From Candidatus Providencia siddallii (lineage in GTDB: Bacteria; Pseudomonadota; Gammaproteobacteria; Enterobacterales; Enterobacteriaceae), in contig CVRF01000001.1 in the NCBI GenBank assembly GCA_001457715.1, forward strand, positions 1 to 64,000: 64,000 nt of DNA, given 5' to 3'. Under the pieces are notes generated by a model. It was not told the DNA's origin and searched no databases. It saw only the letters and a list, made by a program, of their open reading frames with translations. The number at the start of each line of letters is the position of its first letter. The stretch's first letter is position 1. Shown here piece by piece: positions 41,702-52,137 of this stretch. The translations under genes and the position numbers were made by a program.

Positions 41702-43831
41702 TTAAATATTTTTTAAATGTTTAACACGACGTTTTACTTCTTCTTGTTTACCATAGTTAAATGGTCTTGCATCAGGACTTCCTAAATAACCACACACACG
41801 ACGGGTAACTGAAATTCTATTTATATCATAATTACCACAATTTGGACAGACAAAACCATTACTTGTACAAGAAAATTCACCAGAAAAATTACATTCATAG
41901 CATTCATCAATTGGAGTATTTGTACCATAATATGGTACGTGTTTATAACTATAATCCCATACATCTTCTAATGCTTTTAAATTATGTTGTAAATTTGGAT
42001 ATTCTCCATAACAAATAAAACCACCGTTAGAAATATATGGATATGGAGCTTCAAAATCAATTTTATCATATGGATTAACATGTTTTTCAACATCCAAGTG
42101 AAAACTATTTGTATAATATTTTTTATCTGTAACACCTTTTATTATACCAAACTTAATTGTATCTAAATGACAAAAGCGATTACATAAATTTTCACTAGGT
42201 GTGCTATATAAGCTAAATCCATATCCTGTTTCATTTTTCCATTCATCAGTAGCTTTGCGAAGGTAATTTACTATAGAAATAGCTTTTTCCCGTAATACTT
42301 TATTATCATATATATGATCATCTATATTATATAATGCATTAATTGTTTCATGTAATCCAATATATCCTAATGAAATTGATGCACGTCCATTTTTAAAAAT
42401 CTCTATGATGTTATCATCTGCTTTCAGTCTAACACCACAAGCACCTTCCATATATAAGATAGGTGCAACACGTGCTTTAACTGTTTTTAAACGTGCAATA
42501 CGAGTCATTAAAGCTTTTTTTGCAACAATAAGGCGTTTATTTAATAAAACCCAAAATTTATCTTCGTTTTTATTTGATTCAATAGCAATTCGCGGTAAAT
42601 TTAAACTAATAACACCTAAATTGTTACGACCATCATGTATTTGATTTCCATTTTCTTTATAAACACTGAGAAAACTACGGCATCCCATTGGGGTTTTAAA
42701 AGATCCGGTTGCATCAATAACACGATTATAGTTTAATATATCTGGATACATACGTTTACTTGCGCACTCTAATGCTAATTGCTTAATATCATAATTTTGA
42801 TCATTACAATTATGATTAAGTCCATCTTTTATAGCAAAAATTAATTTTGGGAATATCGCTGTTTTGCGATTTTTACCTAAACCAGCAATTCGATTTTTTA
42901 GAATTGATTGTTGAATCAACCTTGCTTCTTTAGATGAACCAAGTCCGAAACCAAAAGTAACAAATGGAGTTTGTCCGTTAGCGGTATGCAATGTATTAAC
43001 TTCGTATTCTAAAGATTGAAAAGCATTATAACATTCTTTTTCTGTACAATTTTGTGCGTAATTTTTAGCGTCATTGATTTTCCAATGATTCGCAGTTTTT
43101 AAATGTTTTTCATAGCTATTATTAACATATGGTGCTAATATTTCATCAATACGATTTATTGTAGTTCCACCGTAAATATGACTTGCTACTTGAGCTATAA
43201 TTTGAGCAGTTACTGCAGTTGCGGTTGAAATTGATTTTGGTGGTTCTATTTCTGCATTTCCCATTTTGAAACCTTTACTTAACATCCCTTCCAGATCAAT
43301 GAGCATGCAGTTGAACATTGGGAAAAATGGAGCGTAATCAAGATCGTGATAATGAATCTCTCCTTTTTCATGCGCTATAGCAACATCGCGAGGTAAAATA
43401 TGTTGTTTAGCATAATATTTTGCTACAATTCCAGCAAGTAAATCACGTTGTGTTGGAATTACTTTACTATCTTTGTTAGCATTTTCATTAAGTAGAGATA
43501 TATCACTTTGTTCAATTAATCCACGAATATTGTGTATTAACCTACTTCGTTTTTCTCGTTCTATATCTCTATCATGGCGATATTCAATATAAGCACGAGC
43601 TAAATTTTTATAAGGACCAATCATAAGTTGATTTTCTACAATACTTTGAATTTTAGAAATATCAATTTTATCGTAATCACAAAGTTGGTTTTTTACAACT
43701 TCAGCTACTTGAAAACAATAATCATCATCTTTAATTTTTACAACATTAGATGCTCGTTTTACTGCTTCTTGTATTCTTCGAGAATCAAATGCAGTTCGGC
43801 ATCCGTCTCTTTTTATAACAATTGTTTTCAC
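41702..43831 (-). CDS. nrdD: anaerobic ribonucleoside-triphosphate reductase, class III
   Basis: Glycyl-radical enzyme that reduces ribonucleoside triphosphates to deoxy forms; the radical is destroyed by oxygen. The 709 residues (E. coli 712) include an N-terminal ATP-cone (about 1-95), the ten-stranded barrel with MGCRSFL and STPSENLC cysteines, the zinc site CYEC...CPNC near the C-terminus, and the radical glycine Gly681 in RVCGYLGSP, the same number as in E. coli. The start is GTG, with AAGGA seven bases upstream. No feature suggests decay. Whether aerobic nrdAB exists elsewhere cannot be seen here. Confidence 0.97.
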   Translation of the reverse strand: MKTIVIKRDGCRTAFDSRRIQEAVKRASNVVKIKDDDYCFQVAEVVKNQLCDYDKIDISKIQSIVENQLMIGPYKNLARAYIEYRHDRDIEREKRSRLIHNIRGLIEQSDISLLNENANKDSKVIPTQRDLLAGIVAKYYAKQHILPRDVAIAHEKGEIHYHDLDYAPFFPMFNCMLIDLEGMLSKGFKMGNAEIEPPKSISTATAVTAQIIAQVASHIYGGTTINRIDEILAPYVNNSYEKHLKTANHWKINDAKNYAQNCTEKECYNAFQSLEYEVNTLHTANGQTPFVTFGFGLGSSKEARLIQQSILKNRIAGLGKNRKTAIFPKLIFAIKDGLNHNCNDQNYDIKQLALECASKRMYPDILNYNRVIDATGSFKTPMGCRSFLSVYKENGNQIHDGRNNLGVISLNLPRIAIESNKNEDKFWVLLNKRLIVAKKALMTRIARLKTVKARVAPILYMEGACGVRLKADDNIIEIFKNGRASISLGYIGLHETINALYNIDDHIYDNKVLREKAISIVNYLRKATDEWKNETGYGFSLYSTPSENLCNRFCHLDTIKFGIIKGVTDKKYYTNSFHLDVEKHVNPYDKIDFEAPYPYISNGGFICYGEYPNLQHNLKALEDVWDYSYKHVPYYGTNTPIDECYECNFSGEFSCTSNGFVCPNCGNYDINRISVTRRVCGYLGSPDARPFNYGKQEEVKRRVKHLKNI

Positions 43832-44191
43832 TATTAATTCCTTAAGTTATTTTATTAAATTTTTTCATAATTTATAATATGATTCAATACTATATATTGT
43901 GCATTATATATAAGTAAAGCACAATTTATAGAGTTATTATTATATTTATGTAATTATTGTTTTTATGAATTGATTTTTCTATATTACTGAATATATAAAA
44001 TATTTATATATTTTATTAATAAAACAACATTTTTAATGAATTTAATCCATTTAAAATATAAACTTTAAAATAAAATTTAAAGAATATTTAAATTTAAATT
44101 TTATCTTATTTTTTATTTTAAATTATGTTTTTCAAAGATATAACTGTTATAAAAATTGCGATTTTACAATTTTATTTTTTAAATATAAAAT
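43832..44191. other. spacer between pyrI and nrdD
   Basis: About 360 bp of AT-rich sequence upstream of nrdD and downstream of pyrI. It should hold the nrdD promoter. I see no FNR-type TTGAT-N4-ATCAA site and no terminator hairpin. Confidence 0.45.
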
Positions 44192-44656
44192 TTATTTATT
44201 ATTAATAATAACATTTCTATCGAAATCTTTTTCACAGAAATTACAAGTTAATATAACTTCTTTAGCTATTTTTTTTACAGTAAACTCACTTGAAACATGT
44301 TCGTTATGACTAATACAATTACAATTTGGGCAAAATAAAATATTATTAATACAGTTTGGTAATTTAAGTAATAATTTTTTTATTACTTGATAATTTTCTA
44401 TACAGTTAACTGTGGCTCCTGGAGCATACATAGCCAGTTGATTAGCTTGTTCTGCTGTCAAAACAGTATTTTCGATTTTAATTATATCTTTTTTACCTAA
44501 ATTACTAGATGGTAAATTTAATCCAATAGTAATTCGTTCATCTGTTTCTGTGAGTTTAAATAATTTTAATAATTTAAAACCAATTTGAGGTGGAATATGA
44601 TCTATAACAGTTCCATAATTAATTGCTTCAACTTGAAGTTTATGATGTTGTATCAC
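44192..44656 (-). CDS. pyrI: aspartate carbamoyltransferase regulatory subunit
   Basis: Binds CTP and ATP and transmits allosteric control to PyrB. It has 154 residues (E. coli 153). The allosteric domain carries [26 protein letters not shown] and the ITIGLNLPS nucleotide-site region; the zinc domain has its four cysteines Cys109, Cys114, Cys138 and Cys141. The start is GTG at 44656, supported by an AGGA ten bases upstream and by alignment of the first residues with E. coli. It overlaps the end of pyrB by 17 bp, so the two are translated together. Confidence 0.97.
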   Translation of the reverse strand: MIQHHKLQVEAINYGTVIDHIPPQIGFKLLKLFKLTETDERITIGLNLPSSNLGKKDIIKIENTVLTAEQANQLAMYAPGATVNCIENYQVIKKLLLKLPNCINNILFCPNCNCISHNEHVSSEFTVKKIAKEVILTCNFCEKDFDRNVIINNK

Positions 44657-45605
44657 AAATATTTTTTCCTGTATTTATTATTTTTTTATTTAAAATTAGA
44701 GATAATAATGCTTGTCTTGTATAAATTCCGTTACCTGCTTGTTGAAAATAATAAGCGTATGGGGTCTTATCTACACAAGATTTGATCTCATCAACACGAG
44801 GAAGAGGGTGTAGTATTTTAAAATTAGGTTTTACGAAATGTAAATCATTAGCACGTAAAATAATTTGTGTTTTTAAATTGGCATATTCTGATGGTTCTAA
44901 CCGCTCTTTTTGTACACGTGTCATATATAATACATCAATTTTAGTTATTACTTCATCAATACTATTATGCGTAGTGTAATGAATACATTTTTCTTTAAGA
45001 AACCGTAGAATATGATTAGGCATTGATAATGCTTTTGGTGAGATAAAATAAAAATGATTTCCTTTGAATTTAGATAAAGCTTGAGTTAAAGAATGAACAG
45101 TACGACCATATTTTAAATCACCAACCATAGCTATTTGTAAATTTTCTAATTTACCTTGCACTTCTTTAATTGTAAACAGATCCAAAAGTGTTTGAGTAGG
45201 GTGTTGATTTGATCCATCACCAGCATTTATTATTGGAATTGAACCTGAAAATCGACTTGCAAGACGTGCAGCACCTTCTTGCGGATGACGTATTACAATA
45301 GCGTCTACATATTGACTAATTACGGAAATAGTATCGGCGAAAGTTTCACCTTTTTTCTTTAATGAAATACTATTAGTATCAGAAAAACCAACTACAGTTG
45401 CACCTAATTTGTGAATAGCCGCTTCAAATGATAAACGTGTTCTAGTAGAATTTTCAAAAAAACAACTTGCTATTACCTTATTTTTTAAATAGTTTGGTTG
45501 TTGTTTTTTTTTTAAAAAATCAGTAATTTTAAGTATTAATTCAAGATCAGTACGATCTAAATCGTTAATTGAAATTATATTTTTAAGATATAAAGAATTA
45601 ATCAT
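44640..45605 (-). CDS. pyrB: aspartate carbamoyltransferase catalytic subunit
   Basis: Condenses carbamoyl phosphate and aspartate, the committed step of pyrimidine synthesis; carAB at the right end of the window makes its substrate. It has 321 residues (E. coli 311), the excess being a C-terminal tail that runs into pyrI. The carbamoyl-phosphate loop STRTR is at 53-57, the SLKKKGET lysine loop near 81-88, His135 in [11 protein letters not shown], and HPLPRVDEI in the aspartate domain. AAGG lies eight bases before the ATG. I cannot make out a pyrL leader peptide or attenuator upstream. Confidence 0.97.
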   Translation of the reverse strand: MINSLYLKNIISINDLDRTDLELILKITDFLKKKQQPNYLKNKVIASCFFENSTRTRLSFEAAIHKLGATVVGFSDTNSISLKKKGETFADTISVISQYVDAIVIRHPQEGAARLASRFSGSIPIINAGDGSNQHPTQTLLDLFTIKEVQGKLENLQIAMVGDLKYGRTVHSLTQALSKFKGNHFYFISPKALSMPNHILRFLKEKCIHYTTHNSIDEVITKIDVLYMTRVQKERLEPSEYANLKTQIILRANDLHFVKPNFKILHPLPRVDEIKSCVDKTPYAYYFQQAGNGIYTRQALLSLILNKKIINTGKNICDTTS

Positions 45606-47156
45606 TCACTTTACCTTATGTAATAGATTATGCTATATCGTTATATTACAAAGTCTACTTTAAGTATATATAGTATATGTTGTTATGTTTATAAAAATAT
45701 AAAACTTTAAATTACTTATAGATATAAAAATTATTTTACGATTTTTGAAAAAAATATAAAAAATATTAATTTTTTAATACATGCACATAATAGATATTAT
45801 GTATTTGATATATAATTTATACAAATAGGTATTATGTTTTAAATCAAAAAAAATATTTTTGATCTATATACAGCATTTTATTTTATTTTTTACTAAATTA
45901 GTATACAAGATCAATATCTTTATTTAATATTTTAATAGTTTTTATTTCGAAAAAATGATTTTTTATATAATTTATTATTTAATTAACATATAAAAAATAG
46001 TAAATAATTTTATAAATTAGTTTAGTTAAAAAAAATCAAACTCATAAACTGTTATTTATACAATATTAGCATAAATAATTATGAAAATTAATTTTGTATT
46101 ATATTAAAATATAATTTTATGATCAAATAAGTTGAATAAATTAAATTTATAATTAATTTATTCGTTTAACTTAAATTAAATCTAAAAAAACATAGTATAA
46201 AATTAATAATTATGATATTAACATAAGTTAAATAATCTTAATTAAGAATTTAAATTTAATGAATAATTTAATTAGATAATAAACAAATTTATTCTTTTTA
46301 ATCCAATAGTTTCTTATTACAACATAAATTTTTTATTTAATTTGATGCAATAAAGTTACATTTTAAAATACAAAATTATATATGAATATATAATATAATT
46401 TGATTTTATACTGTTTAGTATTTTATATCTAATGTTTTTTTTACTTACGATTTATAAGTTTGTAAAAATATTTAGGTTTATGTTTTTATTTTTTTAAAAA
46501 AAAAGAAATATATTTAGAATTGTATATTAATGTTTAAATTAATTAAATATAGATTTTAATTTATATTAAAAAGTATTTTTATAAAAAATAATAAATTATT
46601 TTTATATTAATAACATTAAATTATCATTTAATGTATTAAAATTACTAATTAACATACCGATGATATTTTTTATAAAAATTTATATTTTATTTTTTTTAAA
46701 ATCATACAAATACATAAATAACAGTTATATATATAATAAAAAAATAATTTATTTTTAAATTAATAAAAATTATAATTAATAAAATATTTATTTATATAAA
46801 ATTTTTTGAAATATGTATTTTCTGTTATTAGATTTTAACTATTGTTTAAAAATTTAATACAATTTAATTAACAAAAATTACTTAAAAATAGATTTTTTTT
46901 TAAAAGTTAATAAAATGTATTAATATTGATCTTATCAAGATATATAATAATTTATTAAATATATATTTATTTAAAAAGATTAAAATACTTATTTTTATAT
47001 CACATTTGTGTAGAATGATTGATTCAAAAAATATTTTAAATTACAATTGATTTATATCAAAATGTTATTTTAAATATTGATGCATTACTTTTGACTTATC
47101 GTATATTTATTGTAATTTGAATATTAGATATTATATTTTATTTGAGGGATGCTTTA
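45606..47156. other. largest intergenic spacer, between pyrB and epmA
   Basis: About 1.55 kb of highly AT-rich sequence between two divergent genes. No gene, RNA or repeat array is recognisable. A TTGACT hexamer at 47091-47096, about 60 bases before epmA, could be a -35 element, but no good -10 partner is at the right distance. The flanking genes are not adjacent in E. coli. Confidence 0.5.
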
Positions 47157-48137
47157 ATGAGTAAAATAAGCGATTGGCAACCAACATCATCTATTATTAA
47201 TTTATTACAACGAGCAAAAATTATTAATGAGATTAGACGGTTTTTTTCTGATCGTTGTATTCTTGAAGTTGAAACTCCTGCAATTAGTCAATTTACAGTA
47301 ACAGATGTTCATTTATCTCCTTTTAAAACTTATTTAAAAAAACAAGGATCTAAAAATGAAAATATTAACATGTATTTAATAAGCAGCCCTGAATATCATA
47401 TGAAGAGATTGTTAGCTGCAGGTAGTGGTCCTATATATCAATTATGTCATAGTTTTCGTAATAAAGAAATTGGGAGATATCATAATCCTGAATTTACAAT
47501 ACTTGAATGGTATCGTCCTCATTTTGATATTTATCATTTAATAAATGAAGTTGACGATTTTTTACAGCAAATTCTTGAATGCAGTAATACTGAATTATTA
47601 TCATATCAACAAGCTTTTTTACGATATTTGAATATTGATCCATTTTCTTCAGAAAAAAACAAATTATATGAAGTTGCTAAAAGTTTAAATTTAGAAAATT
47701 TTATTAAACAAGAAGAAGATAAGGATGTTTTATTGCAACTTCTTTTTACAGTTGGGATTGAACCATACATTGGTAAAGAAAAACCAACAACAATTTATCA
47801 TTTTCCTGCAACGCAAGCTTCTTTAGCGAAGATTAGTCAAGAAGATCATCGTGTATCTGAGCGTTTTGAAGTTTATTATAAAGGTATGGAATTAGCTAAT
47901 GGGTTTCATGAATTAACAGACGTTATTGAACAACGACGTCGTTTTGAACTAGATAATAATAAAAGAAGCGCTCTTGGGCTACAAGTTCGTAAAATTGATG
48001 AATATTTTTTATCTGCATTAGCATCTGGATTACCAGATTGTTCTGGAGTAGCTATAGGGATTGATAGGTTAATTATGATAGCATTAAAAGCTGAAAAAAT
48101 AACTGATGTAATAACTTTCCCTATTACTATAGCATAA
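47157..48137 (+). CDS. epmA: EF-P--(R)-beta-lysine ligase
   Basis: LysRS-like class II synthetase without an anticodon-binding domain (PoxA/GenX); it attaches (R)-beta-lysine to a conserved lysine of elongation factor P, which relieves stalling at proline runs. From the ATG at 47157 the product has 326 residues (E. coli 325). Class II motif 2 is [21 protein letters not shown]-like (fRxe...H.peF) and motif 3 is [19 protein letters not shown] is shared with E. coli. I chose this ATG because GAGGG lies eight bases upstream; a TTG five codons earlier would overlap that site. Partners epmB and efp are not in this window. Confidence 0.95.
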   Translation: MSKISDWQPTSSIINLLQRAKIINEIRRFFSDRCILEVETPAISQFTVTDVHLSPFKTYLKKQGSKNENINMYLISSPEYHMKRLLAAGSGPIYQLCHSFRNKEIGRYHNPEFTILEWYRPHFDIYHLINEVDDFLQQILECSNTELLSYQQAFLRYLNIDPFSSEKNKLYEVAKSLNLENFIKQEEDKDVLLQLLFTVGIEPYIGKEKPTTIYHFPATQASLAKISQEDHRVSERFEVYYKGMELANGFHELTDVIEQRRRFELDNNKRSALGLQVRKIDEYFLSALASGLPDCSGVAIGIDRLIMIALKAEKITDVITFPITIA

Positions 48138-48180
48138 CTTTTTAATATAAAAATATTTCATATATTATATTAAAAAGTTA
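48135..48180 (+). terminator. possible AT-only hairpin terminator after epmA
   Basis: A perfect 16-bp inverted repeat starts at the epmA stop codon: 48135-48150 pairs with 48165-48180, loop 14 bases. It contains a single G-C pair and no following T run, so it is atypical as a terminator, but its length and position immediately after the gene are suggestive. Confidence 0.35.
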
Positions 48181-48655
48181 TAGGAAATAAATTATTAATA
48201 TAAATAATCTTAATTTTTATTAAAATCTAATATTTGTTTTAATTAAACAATTTTTATAATATAATTTATTAATTTATATTAAACTCTTAAAGAGTTAACA
48301 AAACATATCGAAAAGTAATATTTAATCTTTATATTTTAAATATTTAATATGGTTTATTATAAATAAATTTAAAATTATTTTATTTTTTAATAAAATATAA
48401 TTTTTTAAATATTAAAAATTAATATAACTAAACTATATTCTTTAAAAGAATAGTTATGTAATATTTACAAAGTTAATCTTTTAATAAAGTTAATAATAAC
48501 TATACTACATATTCTTACTTGCATTATTTTTATAAAAAAATAATATTTTATTATATATTTTTTATAGAATTTTATATTCTAATATAATCAGATTTATATT
48601 TAATTTTTTATTAAATAAAACTAATTTAAATCTAATATTTAGAGACTAAAAACAA
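48138..48655. other. spacer between epmA and talB
   Basis: About 520 bp. The first 43 bases form the right part of the hairpin described at 48135-48180; the rest is featureless AT-rich sequence. talB must be transcribed from here or by read-through. Confidence 0.5.
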
Positions 48656-49609
48656 ATGATAGATAAATTAACTTCACTACGTAATTTAACAACTGTTGTA
48701 GCAGATACAAGCGATATAAAAACAATTGAATTGTATAAACCACAAGATGCAACAACAAACCCATCATTAATTTTTAATGCAACTCAAATTCCTGAATATA
48801 CTGAATTAATCAATGATGCAATAATGTGGTCTCGAAAACAAAGTAATCAGCTTAAACAACAAGTTATTGACGCTTGCGATAAACTAGCAGTTAATATTGG
48901 TATAAAAATCTTAAAACTCATCCCTGGACGTATTTCTACTGAAATTGATGCGAGGCTTTCTTATGATGAAGAAGCTTGTATTTCTAAAGCCAGGCGATTA
49001 ATTAAAATATATAATGATGCTTTTATAAAAAATAATCGTATATTAATTAAATTAGCTGCAACGTGGGAAGGAATAAAAGCAGCTGAAAAGTTAGAAAAAG
49101 AAGGTATTAATTGCAATTTAACTCTTTTATTTTCTTTTGCTCAAGCACAAGCTTGCGCGGAAGCTGGTGTTTATTTAATTTCACCGTTTGTTGGTCGAAT
49201 ATTTGATTGGTATAAAACACATACCAATAAAAAATCTTTTTCATTTTGTAAGACTCCTGGTGTAACTTTTGTTACTAAACTTTACAAATACTATAAAACA
49301 TATAATTATAAAACTATAATTATGGGAGCTAGTTTCCGTAATATTAATGATATAATAGAATTAGCTGGTTGTGATAGTTTAACTATCCCACCAGAATTAT
49401 TAAAAGAATTATCAAAAAATAAAGGAGAAGTTATTCGTAAATTAAGCTTTACTGGAAAAATAAAAAAACCAGGTATTAGATTAACAAAATTTAAATTTTA
49501 TATTAAACATAATAAAAACCAAATGGCTGTTGATAAACTCTATGAAGGTATTCTTAAATTTTCAGCTGATCAAGAAAATTTGGAAAAAACGATTTTAAGT
49601 TATTTATAA
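48656..49609 (+). CDS. talB: transaldolase
   Basis: Transfers dihydroxyacetone units between sugar phosphates in the non-oxidative pentose phosphate pathway. It has 317 residues, exactly as E. coli TalB. Conserved are MIDKLTSLR, the Asp17 region [15 protein letters not shown], the [15 protein letters not shown] block, and the Schiff-base lysine Lys132 in [11 protein letters not shown], followed by [11 protein letters not shown]. Synteny with dnaK-dnaJ favours talB over talA. The start ATG lacks a strong Shine-Dalgarno. Confidence 0.96.
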   Translation: MIDKLTSLRNLTTVVADTSDIKTIELYKPQDATTNPSLIFNATQIPEYTELINDAIMWSRKQSNQLKQQVIDACDKLAVNIGIKILKLIPGRISTEIDARLSYDEEACISKARRLIKIYNDAFIKNNRILIKLAATWEGIKAAEKLEKEGINCNLTLLFSFAQAQACAEAGVYLISPFVGRIFDWYKTHTNKKSFSFCKTPGVTFVTKLYKYYKTYNYKTIIMGASFRNINDIIELAGCDSLTIPPELLKELSKNKGEVIRKLSFTGKIKKPGIRLTKFKFYIKHNKNQMAVDKLYEGILKFSADQENLEKTILSYL

Positions 49610-49956
49610 AAACTTTTTTTATAAAAACCTTAAAAGTATTTAATCAAATTAATAATTATTGTACTATTTAAAATTTAAATAATTCAAAATTTATATTTTA
49701 TATTAATTTATTTTTTTATAATTTTATAAATAAAAATTAGTTTATTGTAAATTTCATAAATTTTAATTTTAATAGTAGATCATATGTATTTATATAATAA
49801 AAGTATATACGTCAAAATTTTAATTTAAAATCAATTAATTTATTTGTTAGCAAATTATTTGCAATTTTCATAACTTCTCGAAGGTTTATATTCATTTAAA
49901 AATATATTATATTTAATTAGTTAAATATTTTTTAAAAATATTTATTAAAAATAACT

Positions 49957-50103
49957 AAAAAATCTTTTCAAAAAGTTAATCTATATTTTGAATGTCATAA
50001 AATTTAGTTAATATTAAAAAATATTCCAAGTTAAACGCACTTGAAAATAGGCTATTTTAGCCTTATATATTATAATATCAATTTTTTTTTGAAAAGATTT
50101 TTT
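49957..50103. repeat. 18-bp inverted repeat bracketing the dnaK promoter
   Basis: Arm 1 is AAAAAATCTTTTCAAAAA at 49957-49974; arm 2 at 50086-50103 is its exact reverse complement. The 111-base interval contains the heat-shock-like promoter, and arm 2 ends two bases before the GGAGG of dnaK. Both arms are AT-rich, but each has an asymmetric TCTTTTC/GAAAAGA core, so this is more than a run of A or T. Confidence 0.6.
50040..50069 (+). promoter_or_regulatory. candidate sigma-32 heat-shock promoter of dnaK
   Basis: CTTGAAA at 50040-50046 is a perfect match to the sigma-32 -35 consensus. After a 14-base spacer CCTTATATA at 50061-50069 resembles the -10 consensus CCCCATNT. It lies about 48-77 bases upstream of the dnaK ATG. 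dnaKJ is the classic sigma-32 target, so position and sequence agree; whether rpoH exists in this genome is not visible. Confidence 0.7.
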
Positions 50104-50116
50104 TGGAGGCGTTTAG

Positions 50117-52033
50117 ATGGGTAAAATCATTGGTATTGACTTGGGTACAACTAATTCGTGTGTTGCTATTATGGATGGGCCAAGCGCTCGTGTTATAGAA
50201 AATAGTGAAGGTGATAGAACTACTCCGTCTGTTATTGCATATACGCAAGATGGAGAAATTTTAGTTGGTCAACCAGCAAAACGTCAGGCTGTAACAAACC
50301 CAGAGAACACGTTGTTTGCAATAAAACGTTTAATAGGTCGAAAGTTTCAAGATAAAGAAGTTCAGAGAGATGTTGCTATTATGCCATATAAAATTATTGC
50401 AGCTGATAATGGTGATACTTGGTTAGATGTTAAAGGACAAAAAATTGCCCCACCACAAATATCCGCTGAAGTTTTAAAAAAAATGAAAAAAACAGCAGAA
50501 GATTATTTAAGTGAAACTATTACAGAAGCGGTTATTACCGTACCAGCTTATTTTAATGATGCACAAAGGCAAGCAACAAAAGATGCCGGTCGTATTGCTG
50601 GTTTAGATGTTAAGAGAATTATTAATGAACCAACAGCAGCCGCTTTAGCTTATGGTTTAGACAAAGAGGTTGGTAATCGTACTATTGCGGTTTATGATTT
50701 AGGTGGTGGAACATTTGATTTATCAATTATTGAACTTGATGAAGTTGATGGTGAAAAAACTTATGAAGTTTTAGCAACTAATGGAGATACGCATTTAGGT
50801 GGAGAAGATTTTGATATTAGATTAATTAATTTTCTAGTAGAACAATTTAAAAAAGAACAAGGAGTGGATTTACGTAACGATTCTCTCGCAATGCAAAGAC
50901 TTAAAGAAGCAGCTGAAAAAGCAAAAATCGAACTTTCTTCTGCACAACAAACAAATGTTAATCTACCTTATATTACAGCAAATGCAAGTGGTCCTAGTCA
51001 TATGAATATTAAAGTTACTCGTTCAAAATTAGAATCACTTGTCGAAGATCTTATTAAACGTTCAATAGAGCCGATAAAAGTTGCTTTAAAAGATGCAAAT
51101 TTAACTATAAATAATATAAACGATGTAATATTAGTTGGTGGTCAAACACGAATGCCAATGGTTCAAAAGGCAGTTGCTGATTTCTTTGGAAAAGAGCCTC
51201 GTAAAGATGTTAATCCTGACGAAGCAGTTGCAATAGGAGCGGCTGTACAAGGTGGTGTATTAGCTGGTGATGTTAAAGATGTTTTATTGTTAGATGTAAC
51301 ACCTTTATCTTTAGGAATCGAAACTATGGGCGGTGTAATGACTTCATTAATTTCTAAAAACACTACAGTACCGACAAAACATAGTCAAGTATTCTCTACA
51401 GCAGAAGATAATCAATCTGCAGTAACTATTCATGTTTTACAAGGAGAACGAAAACGTTCGAGTGATAACAAATCACTAGGTCAATTTAATTTAGACGGTA
51501 TACAAGCAGCACCACGTGGTATTCCTCAAATCGAAGTTACATTTGATATAGATGCTGATGGTATATTACATGTATCTGCTAAAGATAAGAACAGTGGACG
51601 TGAACAAAATATTACTATTAAAGCTTCATCTGGATTAAATGAGGATGAAATTGAAAAAATGGTACGTGATGCAGAAGCGAATGCGGAAACAGACCGTAAA
51701 TTTGAAGAGTTAATTCAAGTTCGTAATCAAGCTGATCAATTAATACATAGTACAAGAAAGCAAATTCAAGAAATCGGTGAAAAGTTAAATAGTATAGATA
51801 AATTAAATATAGAAAAAGCGATTTCTGAGTTAGAAATAGCAACAAAAAGTGAAGATAAAACTAATATTGAATCAAAAATTCATTTTTTAATAACAGCATC
51901 AGAAAAACTCCTTGAGTTTACAAAACAGCAAAATCAAGCAAAAAATTGTGATTCTTCATGCACAAAAACTAAAAAAGATAATAATGTTGTTGATGCAGAA
52001 TTTGAAGAAGTTAAAGATAAAGATAAAAACTAA
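50117..52033 (+). CDS. dnaK: chaperone DnaK (Hsp70)
   Basis: ATP-dependent chaperone. It has 638 residues, the same as E. coli DnaK. The nucleotide domain carries [22 protein letters not shown], the [12 protein letters not shown] phosphate loop with the autophosphorylated threonine region, and VGGQTRMP. The interdomain linker reads [11 protein letters not shown]; the substrate domain and lid follow, and the C-terminus keeps the [13 protein letters not shown] motif. A GGAGG ribosome-binding site precedes the ATG. It is about the most conserved gene in the window and less AT-rich than its surroundings. Confidence 0.99.
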   Translation: MGKIIGIDLGTTNSCVAIMDGPSARVIENSEGDRTTPSVIAYTQDGEILVGQPAKRQAVTNPENTLFAIKRLIGRKFQDKEVQRDVAIMPYKIIAADNGDTWLDVKGQKIAPPQISAEVLKKMKKTAEDYLSETITEAVITVPAYFNDAQRQATKDAGRIAGLDVKRIINEPTAAALAYGLDKEVGNRTIAVYDLGGGTFDLSIIELDEVDGEKTYEVLATNGDTHLGGEDFDIRLINFLVEQFKKEQGVDLRNDSLAMQRLKEAAEKAKIELSSAQQTNVNLPYITANASGPSHMNIKVTRSKLESLVEDLIKRSIEPIKVALKDANLTINNINDVILVGGQTRMPMVQKAVADFFGKEPRKDVNPDEAVAIGAAVQGGVLAGDVKDVLLLDVTPLSLGIETMGGVMTSLISKNTTVPTKHSQVFSTAEDNQSAVTIHVLQGERKRSSDNKSLGQFNLDGIQAAPRGIPQIEVTFDIDADGILHVSAKDKNSGREQNITIKASSGLNEDEIEKMVRDAEANAETDRKFEELIQVRNQADQLIHSTRKQIQEIGEKLNSIDKLNIEKAISELEIATKSEDKTNIESKIHFLITASEKLLEFTKQQNQAKNCDSSCTKTKKDNNVVDAEFEEVKDKDKN

Positions 52034-52137
52034 GATTTCAGTTAGTTTAATAGTTTCTTAATTTATATATTAGACTAAAACAAAAAAAATAAATTATTAT
52101 TATTTTATGTTTTATTTTGTTTTACATGGTTAATTAA

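Larger units (their letters stand above)
49610..50116. other. regulatory region upstream of dnaK
   Basis: About 500 bp between talB and dnaK. The left two thirds is featureless AT-rich sequence. The right third holds a heat-shock-like promoter, an 18-bp inverted repeat around it and the dnaK ribosome-binding site, each listed separately. Confidence 0.6.

Noticed and set aside
47142-47156. epmA starting at the TTG at 47142.
   Set aside because: It overlaps the GAGGG ribosome-binding site of the ATG at 47157, which also gives the family length.
45606-47156. Hidden tRNA or small RNA genes in the largest spacers.
   Set aside because: I looked for GC-richer arms and a GTTCRA-type T-loop and found none; a covariance-model search would be decisive.
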